Below, piece by piece: positions 60,127 through 64,000 of a stretch of DNA of 64,000 nucleotides (the stretch's first letter is position 1; every line of letters starts with the position of its first letter). This DNA comes from Actinoplanes italicus (GTDB lineage Bacteria > Actinomycetota > Actinomycetes > Mycobacteriales > Micromonosporaceae), in assembly GCF_003001815.1 (NCBI RefSeq), contig NZ_PVMZ01000009.1, positions 366,558 through 430,557 on the forward strand. Direction: 5' to 3'. The notes under the pieces are model-generated. The model saw nothing but the letters and a program-made list of their open reading frames with translations, was not told the DNA's origin and did no database searches. Made by a program: the position numbers and the translations under genes.

Positions 60127-60242
60127 ACCTGCCAGGCTTCACGACTGCCGCTCTTGCCTGTCGGGTTTCTCGGCCGCCGCTTCTGCCTGCCGGGTTTCTC
60201 GGCTGGCGCTCCTGCCTGCCGGGCTTCTGAACTGCCGCCGGA
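60127..60242. repeat. 29-bp tandem repeat, four units
   Basis: Units begin at 60127 (ACCTGCC), 60156 (GCCTGTC), 60185 (GCCTGCC) and 60214 (GCCTGCC), an exact 29-bp period, with GGGTTTCTCGG or a variant inside. The array starts 9 bp after the stop of the DUF1269-like gene and is not coding. Confidence 0.85.
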
Positions 60243-60329
60243 CAAGAAGCCACGACCGTATTCGAGACCGACGCCTTTCATCCGCCGCGGGCGATCCCTC
60301 GCGGCCGGTCGTACCGGCACGGTGACACC

Positions 60330-60791
60330 ATGACAGCCTCAGCGCGCCCGACCGGAGCGGTTCCCCTCCTCGGACTATTGGTGATCATCGCCGGCGCGGT
60401 TCTCTTCGTCGCCGGCGTGGTCACCTACAGCATCGTCGGCTCCACCCTGTCCGACCAGAAGATCACGGTCTCGGACGACGCCGCCTACTTCGCCGGACAG
60501 CACGTCAACCAGCCCTGGGAGGCATACGCCGAAGCCATGGTGATCGCCGACCACGCCAGCGAGATGGCCGACGGGAAGACATACGCCGAACTGGCCCGCG
60601 ACGACCCCGAACGGGAGTCGGTGATGAACGCTTCGTTCCTGCAGGCCTCCCTGTTCACCTCGGTGGTCGCCTTCGGCGTGGCCGCCCTGACCGCCGGCCT
60701 CGGCATCCTCCTGGCCCTGATCGGCTACTCCCTCCGCCGACTCGCCCGTGTGCCCGAGCCCGCCGAAGCCCGAACCGCAACCTCGGCCTGA
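60330..60791 (+). CDS. Small membrane protein with two helices
   Basis: A 153-residue protein. Helix 1 (LGLLVIIAGAVLFVAGVVTY), a polar extracytoplasmic stretch of about 70 residues (SDDAAYFAGQHVNQPWEAYA and onward) and helix 2 (FGVAALTAGLGILLALIGYS) are seen. The family resembles short actinobacterial 'aromatic ring-opening dioxygenase LigA'-named membrane proteins, a label with no functional meaning. Function unknown. Confidence 0.7.
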   Translation: MTASARPTGAVPLLGLLVIIAGAVLFVAGVVTYSIVGSTLSDQKITVSDDAAYFAGQHVNQPWEAYAEAMVIADHASEMADGKTYAELARDDPERESVMNASFLQASLFTSVVAFGVAALTAGLGILLALIGYSLRRLARVPEPAEARTATSA

Positions 60792-60819
60792 TCCGGGCCC
60801 GCCACCCGCGTCCGCCTCG

Positions 60820-60999
60820 TCACTGCCACAGGTCGTAGACGACCGGAACGACAGCTGCGAGGACCCCGCCCGAGGCCGCGATCACGGCGGCGACCACTCG
60901 GGGGTCGCGCCACAGCGACGCGCCGCCGTGGCGTGCTGTCGCCACCCGCGAAGTCGGTGAAGGCTCGTCTTCCGGCGGCGTCGGCTTGGACAGGTCCAC
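60820..60999 (-). CDS. Small single-helix membrane protein (59 aa)
   Basis: A short gene from GTG 60999 with GGAG about 11 bp upstream. The protein starts VDLSKPTPPEDEPSPTSRVA, a disordered acidic head, and ends in one hydrophobic helix (VVAAVIAASGGVLAAVVPVV) and YDLWQ. The clean head-plus-helix layout supports it as real. It is the reverse of the usual signal position, i.e. a tail-anchored type. No family is recognised. Confidence 0.55.
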   Translation of the reverse strand: MDLSKPTPPEDEPSPTSRVATARHGGASLWRDPRVVAAVIAASGGVLAAVVPVVYDLWQ

Positions 61000-61334
61000 G
61001 TCAACATGCTCCGTTCTCGTGAGGTGCTACTCACGACAACGGAGCGTGGCTTCTCCGGGATACGGCTGGAGAAACAGGTCCCGTAAACGTAACGGGCCGC
61101 GGCCGACCTGGTTGCCGTGCCACCCGACGATCCACCCGAACGTGAACCACGACTTTCTGCCTCACGCGCGTACTGCACCCGCTACATTGGGCCCCGATCA
61201 CGGCGGGGAGGCCCGGTTGACTCCAGAGCCGCGTCAGCGAGGGCGGGTCCGTGGCCCGGCGCCCGTGGTCCGGAGCCCGTGACTCGAACCCGGGGCCCGA
61301 ACCTCGACCTGCCCTCGCTGACCCGCCCGCGTTG
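61000..61334. other. Intergenic region with a long-range inverted repeat
   Basis: No convincing gene. It contains GTCAGCGAGGGC (61233-61244) and its exact complement GCCCTCGCTGAC (61311-61322) around a 66-nt GC-rich centre. The centre includes a tRNA T-arm-like sequence on the minus strand, but no complete tRNA can be folded. Confidence 0.55.
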
Positions 61335-62759
61335 TCAGCTGAGGCGGCGGATGTCGCCGTAGGCGCGGTAGAAGCCGCCGCGGGACGCCTCGCGGATGCC
61401 GGTGACGACGTAGCGGGTGCCGTTCTCCCGGATGCCCTTGGGGAACTGGACCTGCCAGTCGTGGTGGTAGCCGGAGGAGACCACGCGGATGCGCAGGCGC
61501 CCGGACTCCTCGACGCACTCCACGACGATGCCGTCGGCCGGGTCGTGGACGATCTCGACGGTCGTCGACGGCGCGACCTCGGCCATGCGGGGCGGGGCCT
61601 TGACGTCCACGACCTGCGGAACGGTGCCGTCGACGGCCGAGCGGATGGCCTGCTCGCTGGCGTCGATGCAGGCCAGCGAACCGTCGGTGGTGACGATGTA
61701 GAGGCGCTCGTCGTGGTACTGCATCGAGTAGGCGGAACCGCACCCGGTGGCGAGTTTCCACAGACGGTTGCCGGCAGCGTCGAAGCAGTAGACCGAGGAC
61801 GAGCTGTCACCGGCGAAGACGTAACGCCCGTCCTCGGCGGCGGCGCAGGAGAACACGGCGGCGTCGCACTGGTAGGTCTGGCGGTGCGTGCCGTCCTTGC
61901 CGAGCTCGGTGACCTGCCGGGCGGACGTGCCCGCGTAGACGGTGTCGCGCTCCTGCCAGCCGAAGAGGACCGCGCCGCGGGTGCCGGTGTGCCACAGCTC
62001 TTTGCCGGTGCGCCAGTCGTAGCTGGTGACACCCGCACTGTGGCCGTGGTGAACGGCGTTGTCGTCACAGCGGACCATCCACGCCGACGAGCCGCGACCG
62101 GGCCGCTGCCACAGGAACTCGTCCTCGTGGTCGATGGCCGAGATGCCACCGTTCGCGTCGGACACACCGAGAACGCCGTCGTGGATGTCGAGCCAGTAGA
62201 TGTCGATCTCAGGCGCGATCCGGTACGCCAGACGCGGCACCTTGCCGGACAGGTCGTACACGTTGCCGTCGTCGCAGCCCGCGTAGATCCACCCGTCGTC
62301 GGCGACGATGCACTTGACGCCGTCGGGAAGCCGGAACTGCTGCTGCACCTCGGCCTGGTGGTTGAGCGTGGTGATGAGCCCCGCCTCGTTACCGACCATG
62401 CAGACGTCGCCGTCGACGAACACCCCGAACGCCGGGCTGCCGCTCTTGTAACGCCACAGCACGGGCGCGATCTTGGCCGTGGACCGGGTGCTGACGATCT
62501 GCCGCCGCGTGATCGACCGGGGCTGGCGCTGCCCGATGACCGCTGGGGCGTACCCCTTGCGGACCTTCTCCCCGATCTTCTTGGCGGCCTCGGCCTTCGC
62601 CTTGTCCTCACTGGTGAACGACGACTGCTTGACCTGCCCACGGTCCCCGATGCGCCCATAGCGGATGGTGACGTCGGTGCCGTCGACCGTCACCTCATAG
62701 AACTTGTGGGCGCTCCCGCTGTCTTCGGAGAGCTCGAGGTACGTCGTGTCGGCCGGCAT
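61335..62759 (-). CDS. WGR domain fused to a PQQ-like beta-propeller
   Basis: A 474-residue protein. Residues about 1-75 form a WGR domain (FYEVTVDGTDVTIRYGRIGD, then SFTSEDKAKAEAAKKIGEKV), with YGR in place of WGR. The rest is a seven- or eight-bladed propeller of the PQQ/quinoprotein type (YAGCDDGNVYDLSG, LWHTGTRGAVLFGWQ, VFAGDSSSSVYCFDAAGNRL). There is no signal peptide, so it is cytoplasmic. I chose ATG 62759 because GAAAGG lies at the right distance; GTG 62768 overlaps that site. WGR domains bind nucleic-acid ends or PARP-like partners; the role here is unknown. Confidence 0.84.
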   Translation of the reverse strand: MPADTTYLELSEDSGSAHKFYEVTVDGTDVTIRYGRIGDRGQVKQSSFTSEDKAKAEAAKKIGEKVRKGYAPAVIGQRQPRSITRRQIVSTRSTAKIAPVLWRYKSGSPAFGVFVDGDVCMVGNEAGLITTLNHQAEVQQQFRLPDGVKCIVADDGWIYAGCDDGNVYDLSGKVPRLAYRIAPEIDIYWLDIHDGVLGVSDANGGISAIDHEDEFLWQRPGRGSSAWMVRCDDNAVHHGHSAGVTSYDWRTGKELWHTGTRGAVLFGWQERDTVYAGTSARQVTELGKDGTHRQTYQCDAAVFSCAAAEDGRYVFAGDSSSSVYCFDAAGNRLWKLATGCGSAYSMQYHDERLYIVTTDGSLACIDASEQAIRSAVDGTVPQVVDVKAPPRMAEVAPSTTVEIVHDPADGIVVECVEESGRLRIRVVSSGYHHDWQVQFPKGIRENGTRYVVTGIREASRGGFYRAYGDIRRLS

Positions 62760-63076
62760 CCGGGCCACCTTTCACCAGAGGGGGAACGCGGATGAACATA
62801 GCCAGGGAGTACGACATTTTCGGCAGCGGTCCCACGGTGCGGTGCTGGCCGCGGACGCGATTCGGCCCGTGAGCGGTGGCAGAGGGACCACCGTCGCGGG
62901 CCGGAAGCGGGATCAAGAGTTGCGCCGGGTGCCGTTGGCGCCCTTGCCGCCGCCCAGACGCAGGCGGCACGCGTGCCCTTGAAGGTCGTTGACCTGCGCG
63001 GACGTGCAGTCTAGACACCTTTTACGGTCAGGGTCTGAGGCTGGTGGGGATAGCCATGTCCCGGACCGCCTGATCT

Positions 63077-63240
63077 GATCGCCCAGCCGTGGGCGGTGAA
63101 CCCTTCCTCGGGCTGTTGATCGCCCAGCTGTGGCCGGTGAACCCTTCCTCGGGCTGTTGATCGCCCAGCTGTGGCAGGCGGACCCTTCCCCGGACTGCCT
63201 GATCGCCCAGCCGTGGGCGGTGAACCCTTTACCGGTCCGG
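63077..63240 (+). repeat. 41/42-bp tandem repeat, four units
   Basis: GATCGCCCAG recurs at 63077, 63118, 63159 and 63201, i.e. periods 41, 41 and 42 bp. Each unit continues with a GTGGCNGGTGAACCCTTCC-like sequence. The array runs directly into the element core at 63241. Confidence 0.88.
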
Positions 63241-63312
63241 AGGCAGCGATATCCCGGAGCCCGGCTCCGAAAACGGCCGTAGTTGATCGTCCAGCACCGG
63301 GTCGCGGCGGTA
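63201..63312 (+). repeat. Dispersed intergenic repeat element, copy 2
   Basis: About 112 bp matching 21946-22056 on the same strand, including CCGAAAACGGCCGTAGT and GATCGTCCAGCACCGG and ending in GGCGGTAGC-type sequence. The left part is the last unit of the 41-bp array. Confidence 0.85.
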
Positions 63313-63429
63313 GCCGACCCCGCGATTCCGGAGCCCACGACGGTGACGCCAGGCCATCAGCCGGCCGAGCGCCATCACGGCTCAGACGGATGCGGCTGAC
63401 GGGCCGGGAACCTCAACCGCGAAAGTTCT

Positions 63430-64000
63430 CTAGTGTCCTGCGCCAGAAATCCGGCTACAAAATCGGGCGAGTGATTCGAGGATTTCTTCGGCTGTCTTGG
63501 TCCATATGAACGGGCGCGGGTTGGTGTTCCAGTCGGCGATCCAGTCTCGGATGTCGGCTTCCAGGGCTTGCACGCTCTTGTGGACCCCGCGTCGGATCCT
63601 CTGGCCGGTGAGGAAACCGAACCAGCGTTCGACCTGGTTGATCCAGGACGAGCCGGTCGGGGTGAAGTGCATGTGGAACCGGGGATGCCGGGCCAGCCAG
63701 GCCCGGATCGCCGGGGTCTGGTGAGTGCTGTAGTTGTCACAGATCAGGTGGACGTCCAGTCCGGCGGGCACGGTCTTGTCGATGGTCGCCAGGAACTGCT
63801 TGAACTCCGTCGCCCGGTGCTGGCGGTGCAGTTCGCTGATCACCGTGCCGTCGGCGATGTCGAACGCGGCGAACAGGCTGGTGACACCCTTACGGTGGTA
63901 GTCGTGGGTGCGTCGCTCGGGCATGCCGGGCATCATCGGCAGCACCGGCTGCGAGCGGTCCAGGGCCTGGATCTGCGACTTCTCGTCCACACACAACACC
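63430..64000 (-). CDS. IS630 family transposase (5' part outside the window)
   Basis: The C-terminal 190 residues of a DDE transposase. Catalytic motifs are CVDEKSQIQ (first Asp), LICDNYSTHQTPAI (second Asp) and SSWINQVERWFGFL (Glu). The N-terminal helix-turn-helix lies beyond the right edge. IS630 elements insert at TA; the TA at 63431-63432, inside the stop codon, may mark the element end, but the second end is not in view. The insertion lies next to the repeat array and downstream of no obvious gene. Confidence 0.88.
   Translation of the reverse strand, partial: VLCVDEKSQIQALDRSQPVLPMMPGMPERRTHDYHRKGVTSLFAAFDIADGTVISELHRQHRATEFKQFLATIDKTVPAGLDVHLICDNYSTHQTPAIRAWLARHPRFHMHFTPTGSSWINQVERWFGFLTGQRIRRGVHKSVQALEADIRDWIADWNTNPRPFIWTKTAEEILESLARFCSRISGAGH

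Larger units (their letters stand above)
62760..63429. other. Gene-free stretch between the WGR gene and the IS630 element
   Basis: About 670 bp with no believable gene. An open frame on the minus strand (62913-63338) is made mostly of the repeat array; the 41-bp period is not a multiple of three, so the translated pattern shifts frame between units. The right part holds the tandem array and copy 2 of the dispersed element. Confidence 0.6.

Noticed and set aside
61260..61310. tRNA gene on the minus strand
   Set aside because: Only a T-arm-like and acceptor-like segment is present; no matching 5' acceptor strand, D arm or anticodon arm is found.
63077..63240. Possible CRISPR array
   Set aside because: The units are contiguous 41-42-bp tandem copies without unique spacers, and there are no cas genes.
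62913..63338. Minus-strand open frame of 141 codons with repeated HGWAI/HSWAI-like phrases
   Set aside because: It is the translation of the 41-bp array. The period is not a multiple of three, DNA identity explains the resemblance to a frame at 21906-22172, and there is no ribosome site.

Overview
The window is very GC-rich and its genes are tightly packed, often with 4-bp ATGA or GTGA stop/start overlaps and frequent GTG and TTG starts. This coding style, a complete conservon (roadblock-type GTPase operon), an LAXTG-type sortase signal and an anchored-repeat metal transporter all point to an actinomycete. An Actinoplanes-like member of the Micromonosporaceae is my best guess; it is an inference, because no rRNA or other phylogenetic marker is present.

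Positions 1-30.4 kb form an exopolysaccharide or cell-surface glycan locus. It holds at least five glycosyltransferases (GT2 and GT4 types), a polysaccharide deacetylase, a Wzz-like chain-length protein (frameshifted in a C7 tract), an O-antigen-ligase/polymerase-like membrane protein, a Wzx-like flippase and a very large secreted protein (DMF-amidase-like domain plus three DUF4082 domains). Two secreted beta-helix proteins flank a compact GNAT / AMP-ligase / PLP-decarboxylase / acyl-carrier-protein module. A translationally coupled minus-strand operon (29.5 to 22.3 kb) carries amino-sugar nucleotide genes: a Gfo/Idh/MocA oxidoreductase, an NAD-dependent epimerase, two DegT aminotransferases and a NeuD-type acetyltransferase. 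It also carries an MFS exporter and a beta-propeller protein, and a WlbB-like acetyltransferase is divergent from it. A gene-free, repeat-rich gap (21.2-22.3 kb) interrupts the locus.

Positions 30.5-38.5 kb hold a cvnABCD conservon (sensor kinase, roadblock, DUF742, GTPase), a MarR regulator divergent from a PPOX-fold protein with a palindrome between them, a Tat-exported M28 peptidase, and an orphan WXG100/ESX-like pair.

Positions 38.4-48 kb (minus strand) are the most distinctive block: a predicted zinc/manganese ABC importer whose substrate-binding lipoprotein carries an inserted 'anchored repeat' domain. With it are five more surface proteins, four of which carry intact repeats with an HxHxxW motif. 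One ends in LAKTG plus a membrane anchor, one has a WxL-like domain, and one is a DUF916 (WxL-interacting) protein. Two AT-rich, partly palindromic sites sharing a 14-nt core lie upstream of the two halves and look like Zur boxes, so the cluster probably answers to zinc limitation. One repeat gene is frameshifted.

Positions 48-64 kb hold an SDR, an orphan PycTM-like membrane protein, and a ribbon-helix-helix regulator with a helically phased GTGCCA operator array upstream of a DUF4097/DrrAB cassette. These are followed by a second DUF4097 gene with its own divergent regulator, several membrane and stress proteins, and a WGR/beta-propeller fusion. A partial IS630 transposase lies at the right edge beside a 41-bp tandem repeat. 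That repeat belongs to a dispersed element also present near 22 kb.
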